This document shows positions 1 through 7,542 of a DNA stretch of 47,179 bases, one piece after another (the stretch's first letter is position 1; each line of letters opens with the position of its first letter). A program made the translations under genes and the position numbers. Source of the stretch: Acidobacteriota bacterium (GTDB taxonomy: Bacteria > Acidobacteriota > Terriglobia > Acidiferrales > UBA7541); NCBI GenBank assembly GCA_013286465.1, contig JABDFR010000017.1, positions 1 to 47,179 of the forward strand. The letters are read 5' to 3'. Under the pieces are notes generated by a model that searched no databases, was not told where the DNA came from, and saw only the letters and a program-made list of their open reading frames with translations.

Positions 1-214
1 TCATCCGCTTGGCATATTCGAGAAGCACTTCGCCGGCCGGCGTGAGCCGCACCGCTTTACCCACGCGCCCGAAAAGCTTCTCGCCATACTCCAGCTCGAG
101 TTGGCGGATCTGTGCGCTCACCGCCGATTGCGATCGAAATACTTTGCGCCCGGCCAGCGAGAAGCTGCCGTTCTTGGCCACTTCAACGAAGGTAGTGAGC
201 TGGTCAAAATCCAT
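1..214 (-). CDS. LysR-family transcriptional regulator, N-terminal part (runs off window)
   Basis: The minus strand from 214 to the left edge encodes about 71 residues starting MDFDQLTTFVEVAKNGSFSL and continuing through a helix-turn-helix (residues about 16-40, with SQSAVSAQIRQLE) to LTPAGEVLLEYA. This is the classic N-terminal winged helix-turn-helix of LysR regulators, which bind DNA as dimers or tetramers. The effector-binding domain lies outside the window, so the ligand is unknown. An inverted repeat CGGAA-N4-TTCCG lies 22 bp upstream of the start codon and could be an autoregulatory site. A separate LysR effector-domain fragment lies divergently at 610-1140. The family call is secure; the target genes are not known. 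Confidence 0.85.
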   Translation of the reverse strand, partial: MDFDQLTTFVEVAKNGSFSLAGRKVFRSQSAVSAQIRQLELEYGEKLFGRVGKAVRLTPAGEVLLEYAKRM

Positions 215-235
215 GGAACTTGGATGTGATTCTAT

Positions 236-249
236 CGGAAACGATTCCG
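236..249. promoter_or_regulatory. Inverted repeat upstream of the LysR gene, possible operator
   Basis: CGGAA-ACGA-TTCCG is a perfect 5+5 bp palindrome 22 bp upstream of the LysR start codon at 214. LysR proteins usually bind imperfect palindromes in the promoter of their own divergently read gene, so an operator role is plausible but inferred. The rest of 215-606 shows no convincing gene. Confidence 0.3.
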
Positions 250-609
250 TATCTCACTAGGAACCGTGCACGGGCACATCAGCACGCTCCGCGAGTGCCG
301 GCAGCGGCGAAGCGCGCACGCAATAAAAGGGGGGAGGAAGCCGACAGCCCGGCCGTGGGGTGGGCCAGGGTGCGCGTATAACCCGCCGCCGTGAGGATTC
401 AGAACGGCGATCGAATTCCGCTTATTCCTCCCCATGCAAATTTTTACCCCGCGCCCCTGTGGAAAGTAAAACCGAGAATTTCGATAGCGATAATTGATTT
501 TTTGGCACATCCGAAGGCATTTCCGGCGAGTGTCCCGAACTGCTACATGCCCAGCAGATTGATTTGCAGCTTCTCGTAACCATGCTCATGCGCCCAGAGA
601 TCAAGCGGC

Positions 610-1140
610 ATCTACCGGAATTTCGGCCACAAGATTTTGCAGAAAGTGGAGGATGGCTCGATCGACGTCAGGATCGTTACGCTGCCGACTAAATCGCCGG
701 GTCTAAAGGTGATCCCGATTTTTCGCGATCGCGTGGTGCTGATGACCAGCCCGAAAAATCCGCTCGCGCGCCTGAAGTCCGTTAGCGCCGCGGACATCGC
801 CGCGCAACCGATCATCTATCCGAAGACGGGCTTCACGCGCCAGCTCTTCGATAAATATTTCCGCCCGTTCCGCTCGCAATTGCACGTGGCCATGGAGCTG
901 CCCAGCGTAAGCATGATCAAGCGCTTCGTAGCAGCAGGCCTGGGCGTCTCGCTAATCAGCGCGTCTTACGCTGCTGATGACGAGCGCGCCGGAAAAGTCC
1001 GCCTCATCCCGATTAAAGATGTGGAGTTGTGGCGCGAACTAGGCTTGATCTACCGTCGCGATCGCCACTTGCCGCGCTCTGCCACAGCATTCGTAGCCGT
1101 AATCCGCCAGCGCGCCGAGAACGCCGCAAGCCCCAAGTAG
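610..1140 (+). pseudogene. LysR effector-binding domain remnant without DNA-binding domain
   Basis: The frame reads IYRNFGHKILQKVEDGSIDV and continues through a typical LysR substrate-binding domain (FRDRVVLMTSPKNPLARL, then VAAGLGVSLIS near the end). This matches the middle and C-terminal two-thirds of a LysR regulator. Upstream of about 610 the frame stops resembling LysR and there is no helix-turn-helix; the only start is TTG at 637 with no clear ribosome site. I therefore call it a 5'-truncated pseudogene. It lies beside, and points away from, the N-terminal part of another LysR gene at 1-214, which suggests a rearrangement or decay of a duplicated copy. Its TAG stop (1138-1140) is part of the GTAG head of a repeat element. 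A functional effector-only protein cannot be excluded. Confidence 0.7.
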
Positions 1141-1305
1141 CGCCGGCGTCCCCGCCGGCATCTTACGATCTCCGAGTCAGCCAAGTCCCAACTCGTCGTC
1201 GGCGCGAAATTTCAATTCGTGGAGTCAGACAGCAGAGTCCGCTCGTGACAGTTGCATGTGGTCGGAATCGCGGTCGTAAGATGCCGGCAGGGACGCCGGC
1301 GCTAC
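1137..1305. repeat. REP family A, inverted pair
   Basis: Two copies of the same palindromic element face each other. The left copy starts GTAGCGCCGGCG at 1137 and ends TCTTACGA; the right copy is its reverse complement, ending CTAC at 1302-1305. Each carries GCCGGC-N6-GCCGGC, a short hairpin. The GTAG heads are at the outer edges. The TAG of the left head ends the LysR remnant; the right head lies seven bases beyond the aguA stop. Such inverted pairs resemble the BIMEs formed by REP sequences. Confidence 0.85.
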
Positions 1306-1311
1306 TTAAGG

Positions 1312-2391
1312 CTAGTTCGGCTGCTGCTGCGTCATGCAATGGATCGTTCCTAGGCCTAGCACGAGATCGCGGCAAGCAATCGGCACAATTTCACGTTCGG
1401 GAAAAAGCGCGGCCAGGTTAGCCAGTGCAACGCGATCGTTGGGATCATTGAAAATCGGCACCAGCACGATGCCATTCGCGATATAGAAATTCGCATAGCT
1501 CGCAGGCAATCGCTGCCGATCAAAATAAACCGGCCGCGGCATCGGCAGCGTTTCCACTCGCAATGCCTGACCATCCTGATCCTTCATCTTCCGCAATCGC
1601 TCAATATTCTCCCGTAGCGGCTCGTAATTCTTGTCGGCTCGGTCCTCTTCCACCACCGCCACCACCGTCGTAGGATTCACAAATCGCGCGAGATCATCGA
1701 CGTGCCCGTGCGTATCATCGCCCACAATTCCGCGATTCAGCCAAAGCAAATTCGTGATCCCAAAGTAATCGCGAAAAATCTCCGCATAATCCTCGCGCAC
1801 AAATCCCGGATTTCGTTCCTGCACTTTGCTCAGCAAACATTCCTCAGTCGTAAGCATCGTGCCGAGGCCATTGACATCAATGCTTCCGCCTTCAAGCACA
1901 ATGCGGCGCTCGCGGTGCGCGGGCTCCCACGAAGTAAATTTCAAGCGCGGCAACAATTTCGCCGTGGCGGCATCATCGCGCTTCGAATTGCCGTACTTCG
2001 CCCAGCCATTGAAGCGCCAATTTGTAAGCCCGATATCGCCGTCGGCATCACGCACGAAAATCGGACCGAAATCGCGAATCCAGCCGCGATCCGTGGGCAC
2101 GAGGTAAAAATCGACGGCCGCGAGATTCGCCTCGCTCTTCTTCAGTATCTCGCGCACCTGCCGCTGCATCGCCGCGTCGCGCACCAGAATGCGCACGCGC
2201 TCGACGCGCGCTAAATTCCGCACAATATCGGCATAAACCCACGGAATGGGCTCGAATTTTCCAGGCCAGTCGGTTTTTTCGTGAGGCCAGGCGAGCCAAG
2301 TTGCGAGATGGGGTTCCCACTCGGCCGGCATGCGGTAGCCCAGCGCGTGCGGAACAGGAGGCCGCGCGATCTTCGTTCTCAATCGCGCCAT
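1312..2391 (-). CDS. aguA: Agmatine deiminase
   Basis: A 359-residue protein of the peptidyl-arginine-deiminase-like family that hydrolyses agmatine to N-carbamoylputrescine and ammonia in the cytoplasm, the first step of the arginine-decarboxylase route to putrescine. Family hallmarks are visible: PAEWEPHLATWLAWPH near residue 20, GWIRDFGPIFV, VLEGGSIDVNG in the middle, GDDTHGHVDD (catalytic His) and the C-terminal GTIHCMTQQQP with the nucleophilic Cys at about residue 352. The start at 2391 was chosen because upstream residues have no family similarity and because it overlaps the end of aguB by 13 bp, which suggests translational coupling in one operon. It has close to the usual length for the family. 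A REP pair begins seven bases after the stop. Confidence 0.93.
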   Translation of the reverse strand: MARLRTKIARPPVPHALGYRMPAEWEPHLATWLAWPHEKTDWPGKFEPIPWVYADIVRNLARVERVRILVRDAAMQRQVREILKKSEANLAAVDFYLVPTDRGWIRDFGPIFVRDADGDIGLTNWRFNGWAKYGNSKRDDAATAKLLPRLKFTSWEPAHRERRIVLEGGSIDVNGLGTMLTTEECLLSKVQERNPGFVREDYAEIFRDYFGITNLLWLNRGIVGDDTHGHVDDLARFVNPTTVVAVVEEDRADKNYEPLRENIERLRKMKDQDGQALRVETLPMPRPVYFDRQRLPASYANFYIANGIVLVPIFNDPNDRVALANLAALFPEREIVPIACRDLVLGLGTIHCMTQQQPN

Positions 2392-3257
2392 CGTTGCAGA
2401 ATCGGTGCGTACGCGTCGATGCGCCGGTCGCGCAGAAACGGCCAATTCCGCCGCACATCTTCCATGTGCCGCGGATCGCATTCCATGATCAAAATTTCTT
2501 CGCGGTCCGTGGGAGCTTCGGCGATCACCTGGCCAAACGGATCGCACACGAACGAGTTGCCCCAGAATTGCAGCCCGCTTTCGGCCGTGCCCTCATACCC
2601 GACGCGATTCGCTGCCGCGACGTAAATTCCGTTGGCGATGGCGTGCGAGCGTTGAATGGTGCGCCAGGCGTCGAGCTGCGCCGCGCCGTGCTGCTGCTTT
2701 TCGGAAGGATGCCAGCCAATCGCCGTGGGATAAAATAGAATGCTCGCGCCGCCCAGGCTAGCAAGCCGCGCCGCTTCGGGATACCACTGATCCCAGCAAA
2801 TCAGCACGGCGATGCGGCCGAAGCGCGTGTCGAAATTCGGAAATCCCAAATCCCCCGGCGTGAAATAAAATTTCTCGTAGTAAAGCGGATCGTCGGGAAT
2901 ATGCGTCTTGCGGTACATCCCGAGCAGCGAGCCATCCGCATCGAGCACCACAGCGGTATTGTGATAAACGCCCGCGCCGCGCCGCTCAAAGAGCGAACCG
3001 ACAATCACTACGCCCAGCTCTTTCGCCAGCGCAGCCAGAGCGTCGCTTGAAGGCCCGGGAATCGCCTCCGCCAGACCGAAAAGTTCCGGATTTTCCTCGC
3101 GGCAAAAATATTGCGAGCGAAATAATTCCTGCAGGCAGATAATCTGCGCCCCGCGCCCGGCCGCCTCGCGAATTTTCTTCAGCGCGATCGCCAAATTCTC
3201 GTCGACGGTCGTCGAGCACTTCATCTGCACAAGTCCAACTGTAAATCGATCCATCAT
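2379..3257 (-). CDS. aguB: N-carbamoylputrescine amidase
   Basis: A 292-residue nitrilase-superfamily enzyme that converts N-carbamoylputrescine to putrescine, CO2 and ammonia. The catalytic triad is visible: Glu in CLQELF (about residue 44), Lys in YRKTHIPD (about 119) and Cys in LICWDQWYPE (about 157). The phrase HIPDDPLYYEKFYFTPGD and the C-terminal DPRHMEDVRRNWPFLRDRR are typical of the AguB branch rather than of other carbamoylases. Two adjacent ATG codons (3257 and 3254) can start it. It lies directly upstream of aguA and overlaps it, so the two enzymes form one agmatine-to-putrescine unit. The small membrane-protein gene at 3304-3657 is upstream in the same direction and may share the transcript. 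Confidence 0.93.
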   Translation of the reverse strand: MMDRFTVGLVQMKCSTTVDENLAIALKKIREAAGRGAQIICLQELFRSQYFCREENPELFGLAEAIPGPSSDALAALAKELGVVIVGSLFERRGAGVYHNTAVVLDADGSLLGMYRKTHIPDDPLYYEKFYFTPGDLGFPNFDTRFGRIAVLICWDQWYPEAARLASLGGASILFYPTAIGWHPSEKQQHGAAQLDAWRTIQRSHAIANGIYVAAANRVGYEGTAESGLQFWGNSFVCDPFGQVIAEAPTDREEILIMECDPRHMEDVRRNWPFLRDRRIDAYAPILQRWRD

Positions 3258-3303
3258 GATCGGATATTATCACCTCGCCGCTGAAGGATTGGATGCAGAA
3301 TTT

Positions 3304-3657
3304 CTAATGGAGATTCTGGTCGAAGAAGCCGATGGCCCAGAAGCGCGTGATTACGCTGGCGAACAACAATCCGATTGCAAAAATAGCCCAACGAAACTTC
3401 CGCCAGAGGTCGCGAAAACCGGAAAGTTGCGCGAATACGTCAGGGACGTAGGCGGCGCAATACGCGACATTGGCGAGCACAGCCAGCAGGAAAACGAACA
3501 GCGCGAGGTTTACGGTCAAAGTTGCTTTTGAGGCTGGATAACCGCGGGCGAAATAGAACAAGACAACGCCGGCCAGGACGGCATTGTAAATAAGCCGCCG
3601 CGGCTCCCAATAACGAATCGCGTCGGTCACCCATTCGCGTAAGGATTGCCCATCCAT
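3304..3657 (-). CDS. Small integral membrane protein, unknown function
   Basis: From the ATG at 3657 the protein has 117 residues beginning MDGQSLREWVTDAIRYWEPR. Three hydrophobic segments are visible: YNAVLAGVVLFYFARG (about residues 23-38), LALFVFLLAVLANVAYCAAYV (about 50-70) and AIFAIGLLFASVITRFWAI (about 92-110). An in-frame upstream ATG at 3747 would add a hydrophilic segment that looks non-coding, so the shorter form is preferred. I recognise no family. It lies 46 bp upstream of aguB on the same strand, which makes co-transcription possible, but nothing in the sequence ties it to polyamines. Confidence 0.6.
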   Translation of the reverse strand: MDGQSLREWVTDAIRYWEPRRLIYNAVLAGVVLFYFARGYPASKATLTVNLALFVFLLAVLANVAYCAAYVPDVFAQLSGFRDLWRKFRWAIFAIGLLFASVITRFWAIGFFDQNLH

Positions 3658-3748
3658 TATTACGAATTCTAGCTTTTCCGTGCAGGCTGCTTCAATCTGC
3701 TCGTCCGCATAGGGAACGCGAAAGGTACGGGGCGGTTGGGGCGGCAAC

Positions 3749-3907
3749 GTAGGGCCCGCGCTTTATGCCGGGCCTGTTCGTGCAAAATTTCGGATGAAGC
3801 CAATCGTGCGGCCCTCCAACCCGTCTAATTAATGAGAGTTCGCGCCGAGCCGGAATCGAGCCATTTAATTACATCTCGCCCGGCCCGGCATAAAGCGCGG
3901 GCCCTAC
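3749..3907. repeat. REP family C, inverted pair
   Basis: The left copy starts GTAGGGCCCGCGC at 3749 and folds by GGCCCG-loop-CGGGCC; the right copy is the reverse complement, with CTAC at 3904-3907. The GTAG heads face outward, as in the family A pairs. A third copy is at 24046. The stretch 3658-3968 otherwise holds no gene. Confidence 0.8.
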
Positions 3908-3968
3908 GAAATGCGACGGCTCCGCTCCGGCTGTAACGAAATATTAAAAATTCAGGCCATTTTGTCCG

Positions 3969-3997
3969 TTGACATTAATATCCACCCTCTTTAAAGT
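3969..3997 (+). promoter_or_regulatory. Probable promoter of the lysC-asd operon
   Basis: TTGACA at 3969-3974 is a perfect sigma-70 -35 hexamer, followed by a 17-bp spacer and TAAAGT (3992-3997, four of six -10 matches). Transcription would start near 4004, only a few bases before the leader-peptide ATG at 4007. The leader would then be translated nearly leaderless, or from the internal ATG at 4061. Confidence 0.55.
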
Positions 3998-4006
3998 GGG
4001 AGGGTC

Positions 4007-4105
4007 ATGATTTCTCGGAGCCAGAACCCGTCGCCGGCCAAGTGGGCGCATATCCTTATTATGCGCACTACTACGGATACGCCTTCTGGCGCCGCGGGCA
4101 GCTGA
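4007..4105 (+). CDS. Threonine/isoleucine-type leader peptide of the lysC operon
   Basis: A 32-codon ORF starts at ATG 4007, just after GGAGG (3999-4003), and ends at TGA 4103-4105. Its second half reads ILIMRTTTDT, placing two Ile, one Leu, one Met and four Thr codons in ten; the Thr codons lie at 4067-4075 and 4079-4081. A shorter version starting at ATG 4061 keeps the Thr run. It is followed by an antiterminator/terminator pair and then aspartokinase, the layout of thrL in enteric bacteria, where starvation for Thr or Ile stalls the ribosome. In another frame the same bases give a Tyr-rich string, but that frame has no stop and runs into lysC. The peptide itself is probably only a sensor. 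Confidence 0.65.
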   Translation: MISRSQNPSPAKWAHILIMRTTTDTPSGAAGS

Positions 4106-4141
4106 AGCCAACCCAATTCAGCAGCCCGAGCCCGCCGCCAG
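4086..4141 (+). promoter_or_regulatory. Predicted antiterminator of the lysC attenuator
   Basis: CTGGCG (4086-4091) and GCGGGC (4094-4099), separated by a two-base bulge, are exactly complementary to GCCCGCCGCCAG at 4130-4141. The second arm is also the left arm of the terminator, so the two hairpins exclude each other. The first arm lies just downstream of the Thr codons and is covered when a ribosome reaches the stop codon at 4103. Stalling on Thr codons would leave it free and permit read-through into lysC. Confidence 0.6.
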
Positions 4142-4172
4142 AAGAAAGCCTGGCAGGCGGGTTTTTTGTTTT
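4131..4172 (+). terminator. Intrinsic terminator (attenuator) upstream of lysC
   Basis: CCCGCCGCCAG (4131-4141) pairs with CTGGC-A-GGCGGG (4150-4161, A4155 bulged), an 11-bp GC-rich stem with an eight-base loop, followed by TTTTTT (4162-4167), G and TTTT. It stands between a promoter and the lysC gene, with no complete gene before it, so it should act as an attenuator rather than as an operon end. Confidence 0.8.
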
Positions 4173-4266
4173 CGGGGTGTTGAAATGGCGCGGCGAGGCC
4201 GCACGCATGACACAAAACCCCCGGCGGACCTGGGGAATCTGGGCCACCGCCAAAGAAGAGGACGAA

Positions 4267-5331
4267 ATGGCACCCGAGGCTAACGAACGGCAAAGCGAAG
4301 GGAACGAAGAGAGACGCCAGAATGGGGCGGCGCTGCGGAATCTCGATCGCTCGAGCGATGAGGCGAACGAACTGCAACGCTCGAATCGCGTCCGCGTGAT
4401 GAAGTTTGGCGGCAGCGTGATGGCGTCAGCGGATAATATTCTCTTGGCCGCCCGGCATGTCGCCGAAGCTGCGCGCAACGAGCGGATCGCGGTGGTGGTG
4501 TCCGCGCTGCGCGGCGTTACCGACCGGCTCTATAGCGTCACCCGGGCGCTGCGGCTTCGCGACGAGCAGTCGGCGCTCAGCGAGGCGCAGGAGATTGCGC
4601 AGTTTCATCTGCATATTGCGCGCGAACTTTACTCGGGCGACGAGCAGGAATTCCAACTGCGCATCGAGCTGGCCGAACTCTCGCTCGAGCTTTCGACCGT
4701 CGTTTCCGGCGGCACCGAAGGGCATAGCCCCGCCGAAGTTACCGACGAAGTGGTTTCGTTCGGCGAACGCTGGAGCAGCCGTCTGTTCGCGGCCGCGTTG
4801 CGCAGGATTGGCGTGAATGCGGACGCGCTTGACGCCTTTCATTTCATCGTCACCGACGGCGATCGCGAAGATCCGCACCCGAAGCTCGCGGAGTCGTATC
4901 CGAAAATTCACGAAGCGCTTTACGGTTATCTCGAGGCCGGGACGGTTCCCGTCGTGACCGGCTTCGTGGCGGCCACTCCCGAAGGGCGCATCACCACGCT
5001 TGGGCGCAACAGCTCCGATTTTTCGGCGGCCATTGTGGCTTGTGCTTTGCGCGCGCACGATCTCACCATCTGGACCAGCGTCGATGGCTTCTTCGATGCC
5101 GATCCGAATCATGTGCCGTCGGCGCAGCAATTCGAGGAGCTGAGCTACGAAGAGGCCCTCGAACATTCGCAGCGCGGGGCGAGAGTGGTGCATCCGAAGG
5201 CGTTTGATTTCTTGATGCAGGAGCGCATTCCACTCTTGGTGCGGAATGCCGCGCGGCCTGACGCTCCCGGCACTTGGATTGGTCTGCGGGAAATCGGGAG
5301 GCAGTCCGCCGCGAGCGGAGGCTCGCGATGA
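4267..5331 (+). CDS. lysC: Aspartate kinase, catalytic domain only (no ACT domains)
   Basis: This enzyme phosphorylates aspartate, the first step to lysine, threonine, methionine and isoleucine. The signature KFGGSV is at residues 46-51, TTLGRNSSD at about 243-251 and WTSVDGFFDADP from about 269, with RVVHPKAF near the end. The start at ATG 4267 was chosen for the AGAGG five bases upstream; it gives 354 residues including a charged 40-residue N-terminal extension. Usual aspartokinases carry two C-terminal ACT domains that bind Lys or Thr; here the protein stops soon after the catalytic domain, so allosteric feedback of the usual kind should be missing. The stop overlaps the asd start (ATGA), and a Thr/Ile leader with attenuator precedes the gene. 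Sequence style is ThrA/LysC-like. Confidence 0.93.
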   Translation: MAPEANERQSEGNEERRQNGAALRNLDRSSDEANELQRSNRVRVMKFGGSVMASADNILLAARHVAEAARNERIAVVVSALRGVTDRLYSVTRALRLRDEQSALSEAQEIAQFHLHIARELYSGDEQEFQLRIELAELSLELSTVVSGGTEGHSPAEVTDEVVSFGERWSSRLFAAALRRIGVNADALDAFHFIVTDGDREDPHPKLAESYPKIHEALYGYLEAGTVPVVTGFVAATPEGRITTLGRNSSDFSAAIVACALRAHDLTIWTSVDGFFDADPNHVPSAQQFEELSYEEALEHSQRGARVVHPKAFDFLMQERIPLLVRNAARPDAPGTWIGLREIGRQSAASGGSR

Positions 5332-6422
5332 CCTGGCGCGTCGGCATCCTCGGTGCCACGGGCGCCGTCGGGCAAAAAATGATTCAAGGCCTGGCGGCGC
5401 ATCCGTGGTTCCGCATCGCGGAACTCGCCGCGTCCGAGCGTTCCTCCGGCCGAACTTACGCCGATGCCGTCCGCTGGATGCAGGAGACTGCTATTCCGGA
5501 CGGCGTCGGCGAACTCGAAGTGAAGCCTGCCTCGCCGGTTCTCGAATGCGATTTCGTGCTTTCGGCTCTCGATTCGAGCGTGGCCGGGCCGATCGAACAG
5601 GATTTCGCGCGCGCCGGTTATCCGGTGATCAGCAACACACGCAATCACCGCATGGATGAAGATGTGCCTTTGGTGATTCCCGAAGTCAATCCCGATCATC
5701 TGAATTTGATTCCGCGGCAGAAAGAGCGGCGCGGCTTCGCCAACGGATATCTGGTCACCAATCCGAATTGCTCGACGGTCGGCCTGGCGATGGCGCTCAA
5801 GCCGCTCGACGATGCCTTCGGCGTAGCCGAAGTTTTCGTAGTAACGATGCAAGCGCTCTCCGGCGCGGGTTATCCGGGCGTAGCCTCGCTCGACGCCATG
5901 GAAAATGTGATCCCGTTCATCTCGGGCGAAGAAGAGAAAATGCAAACCGAGCCGAGAAAGATTCTCGGCCGCCTGGCGCAGAATTCAGTTCAATTCGCTG
6001 ATTTCAAAATCAGCGCGCAGTGCAATCGCGTCCCGGTAATCGACGGCCATCTCGAATCCGTTTCGATAAAGCTGAAAAAACGCGCCTCAGAGGCAGAAGT
6101 GAGCGAAGCGCTCGCCTCATTCTCAGGCGAGCCGCAAAAGCTCGGACTACCGACAGCGCCCGCTCATCCGATTCTGGTAAGCAGCGAAGCCGATCGTCCC
6201 CAACCGCGCCGCGATCGCGATGCGGGCCGCGGCATGAGCGTAAGCGTAGGCCGAATTCGCCCGTGCCCGCTCCTCGATTTCAAATTTACGGTGCTGGTTC
6301 ACAACACAATCCGAGGCGCAGCCGGCGCAGCAATCCTAAACGCCGAATTACTAGCCGACCGCGGTCTACTCCCGCAGCGCAGCCAAGTCGGCGCCGAAGT
6401 CGCGGCGCGCAAGCACGTGTAG
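5328..6422 (+). CDS. asd: Aspartate-semialdehyde dehydrogenase (archaeal/fungal type)
   Basis: A 364-residue NADPH-dependent enzyme that reduces aspartyl phosphate to aspartate semialdehyde, directly after lysC in the pathway and in the operon. The nucleotide-binding loop GILGATGAVGQ is at residues 6-16 and the catalytic Cys is Cys148 in TNPNCSTVGLA. The strings SNTRNHRMDEDVPLVIPEVN and ALSGAGYPGV mark the archaeal/fungal subclass rather than the usual proteobacterial type. The ATG overlaps the lysC stop by four bases (ATGA) and has GGAGG six bases upstream, so the two are translationally coupled. The TAG stop (6420-6422) is the TAG of the GTAG head of a family B repeat. Confidence 0.94.
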   Translation: MTWRVGILGATGAVGQKMIQGLAAHPWFRIAELAASERSSGRTYADAVRWMQETAIPDGVGELEVKPASPVLECDFVLSALDSSVAGPIEQDFARAGYPVISNTRNHRMDEDVPLVIPEVNPDHLNLIPRQKERRGFANGYLVTNPNCSTVGLAMALKPLDDAFGVAEVFVVTMQALSGAGYPGVASLDAMENVIPFISGEEEKMQTEPRKILGRLAQNSVQFADFKISAQCNRVPVIDGHLESVSIKLKKRASEAEVSEALASFSGEPQKLGLPTAPAHPILVSSEADRPQPRRDRDAGRGMSVSVGRIRPCPLLDFKFTVLVHNTIRGAAGAAILNAELLADRGLLPQRSQVGAEVAARKHV

Positions 6423-6514
6423 CACAGCCACTCTTGGCTGTGTCGAATTTAGCGAGATGGCTAGCTGCTGCGTTGAACCAAACGAAATGCCACAGCCAAG
6501 AGTGGCTGTGCTAC
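6419..6514. repeat. REP family B, inverted pair
   Basis: The left copy starts GTAGCACAGCCACTC at 6419 and folds by CACAGCCA-loop-TGGCTGTG. The right copy is inverted and ends CTAC at 6511-6514, nine bases before the proC start. The asd stop codon is within the left head. The proC ribosome site GAGG lies immediately after the right head. A further copy is at 46670. Confidence 0.8.
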
Positions 6515-6522
6515 GAGGCAAG

Positions 6523-7371
6523 ATGACCACCACAAAATCAAAACACGCCGCAACCAGCGCAAATCCCCGCATCGCCGTCCTCGGCGCCGGCAAAATGGGC
6601 GGCATCCTGCTGCAAGCATTCCTGAAGCGCGGCCTGTTCCGCCCCGAAGCCGCCAGCGCAACATTGCTTCATCCTGAAAAAGCCGAATCCCGCGCGAAAA
6701 CCCTCGGCGTCGCCGTCTTCACTGACAATATAAAGGCCGTCCGCCAAGCCGACATCATTCTCGTCTGCGTGAAGCCGCAAATCGTACGTTCAGTGATGGA
6801 GCAAATCCGCCCCGCGCTGCACAAAGAAAAACTGATCATCTCCATCGCCGCGTCCGTTCCCACCACCTACATCGAAAAAGTGCTCCCCGCCGGCATTCCA
6901 GTGGTGCGCGCGATGCCGAACACGCCCTGCTTCATCGGCCACGGCATGACCGCCGTAGCAGGCGGCTCCCACGCCAAGCCCGAGCATCTCGAGACTGCGC
7001 GCAAATTATTCGAAGCCGTGGGACGCTCGGTGATCGTCGATGAAAAGCACATGGACGCCATCACCGGCCTCTCCGCCAGTGGTCCGGCATTCATTTACAT
7101 TATTTTGGAATCGCTGGCCGAAGCCGGCGTGAAGGTAGGGTTGCCGCGCGATCTCGCCACTTTGCTATCGGCGCAAACGGTGGAAGGCTCGGCCAGCATG
7201 GTCCTCGAAACCGGCGATCATCCCGCATTGCTGAAGGAAGCAGTAACCACACCAGCTGGCTGCACGATCGACGGCATCATGGAACTCGAAGACGGCAAAC
7301 TTCGCGTAACATTAATTAAGGCCGTAGTGAAAGCCGCCGAGCGAGCAAAAGAGTTGTTGCTGCAGGGTTAA
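6523..7371 (+). CDS. proC: Pyrroline-5-carboxylate reductase
   Basis: A 282-residue NAD(P)H-dependent enzyme that makes proline from pyrroline-5-carboxylate. The Rossmann motif AVLGAGKMGG lies at about residues 18-27; VRAMPNTPCFIGHG and the signature GLSASGPAFIYIILESLAEAGV followed by LLKEAVTTPAGCTIDGI are diagnostic. The start at ATG 6523 is chosen because it follows GAGG at a good distance and lies just outside the REP pair; an upstream in-frame ATG at 6457 would translate the repeat itself. It follows asd on the same strand but is separated by the repeat pair, so read-through from lysC-asd is uncertain. The TAA stop is directly followed by the GTAG of another repeat. Confidence 0.95.
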   Translation: MTTTKSKHAATSANPRIAVLGAGKMGGILLQAFLKRGLFRPEAASATLLHPEKAESRAKTLGVAVFTDNIKAVRQADIILVCVKPQIVRSVMEQIRPALHKEKLIISIAASVPTTYIEKVLPAGIPVVRAMPNTPCFIGHGMTAVAGGSHAKPEHLETARKLFEAVGRSVIVDEKHMDAITGLSASGPAFIYIILESLAEAGVKVGLPRDLATLLSAQTVEGSASMVLETGDHPALLKEAVTTPAGCTIDGIMELEDGKLRVTLIKAVVKAAERAKELLLQG

Positions 7372-7542
7372 GTAGCGCCGGCGTCCCTGCCGGCATCTTA
7401 CGAGCGCAGATGTTCGTGAGGTCGACAATCGCGCGCGGACTCCCGTGTAAGAATGGGCCTGGCTGGAGTGGGAGGTCCGATCGCGAGCTATAACTTTGGC
7501 TCGAGATTGCTCGTAAGATGCCGGCAGGGACGCCGGCGCTAC
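7372..7542. repeat. REP family A, inverted pair between proC and thrC1
   Basis: The left copy begins GTAGCGCCGGCG at 7372, directly after the proC TAA. The right copy is inverted, its head read as CTAC at 7539-7542, and supplies the TAG stop of thrC1 on the minus strand. Two convergent genes thus end exactly on the two outer GTAG heads. The hairpins could serve as a bidirectional transcription stop or protect 3' ends, but no T-run is visible. Confidence 0.85.

Noticed and set aside
4042-4266. N-terminal extension of lysC from GTG 4042 with a Tyr-rich stretch, as an aromatic leader or part of LysC
   Set aside because: It runs through the terminator hairpin and has no stop of its own; lysC is not an aromatic-pathway gene, and the Thr-rich frame ends correctly before the terminator.
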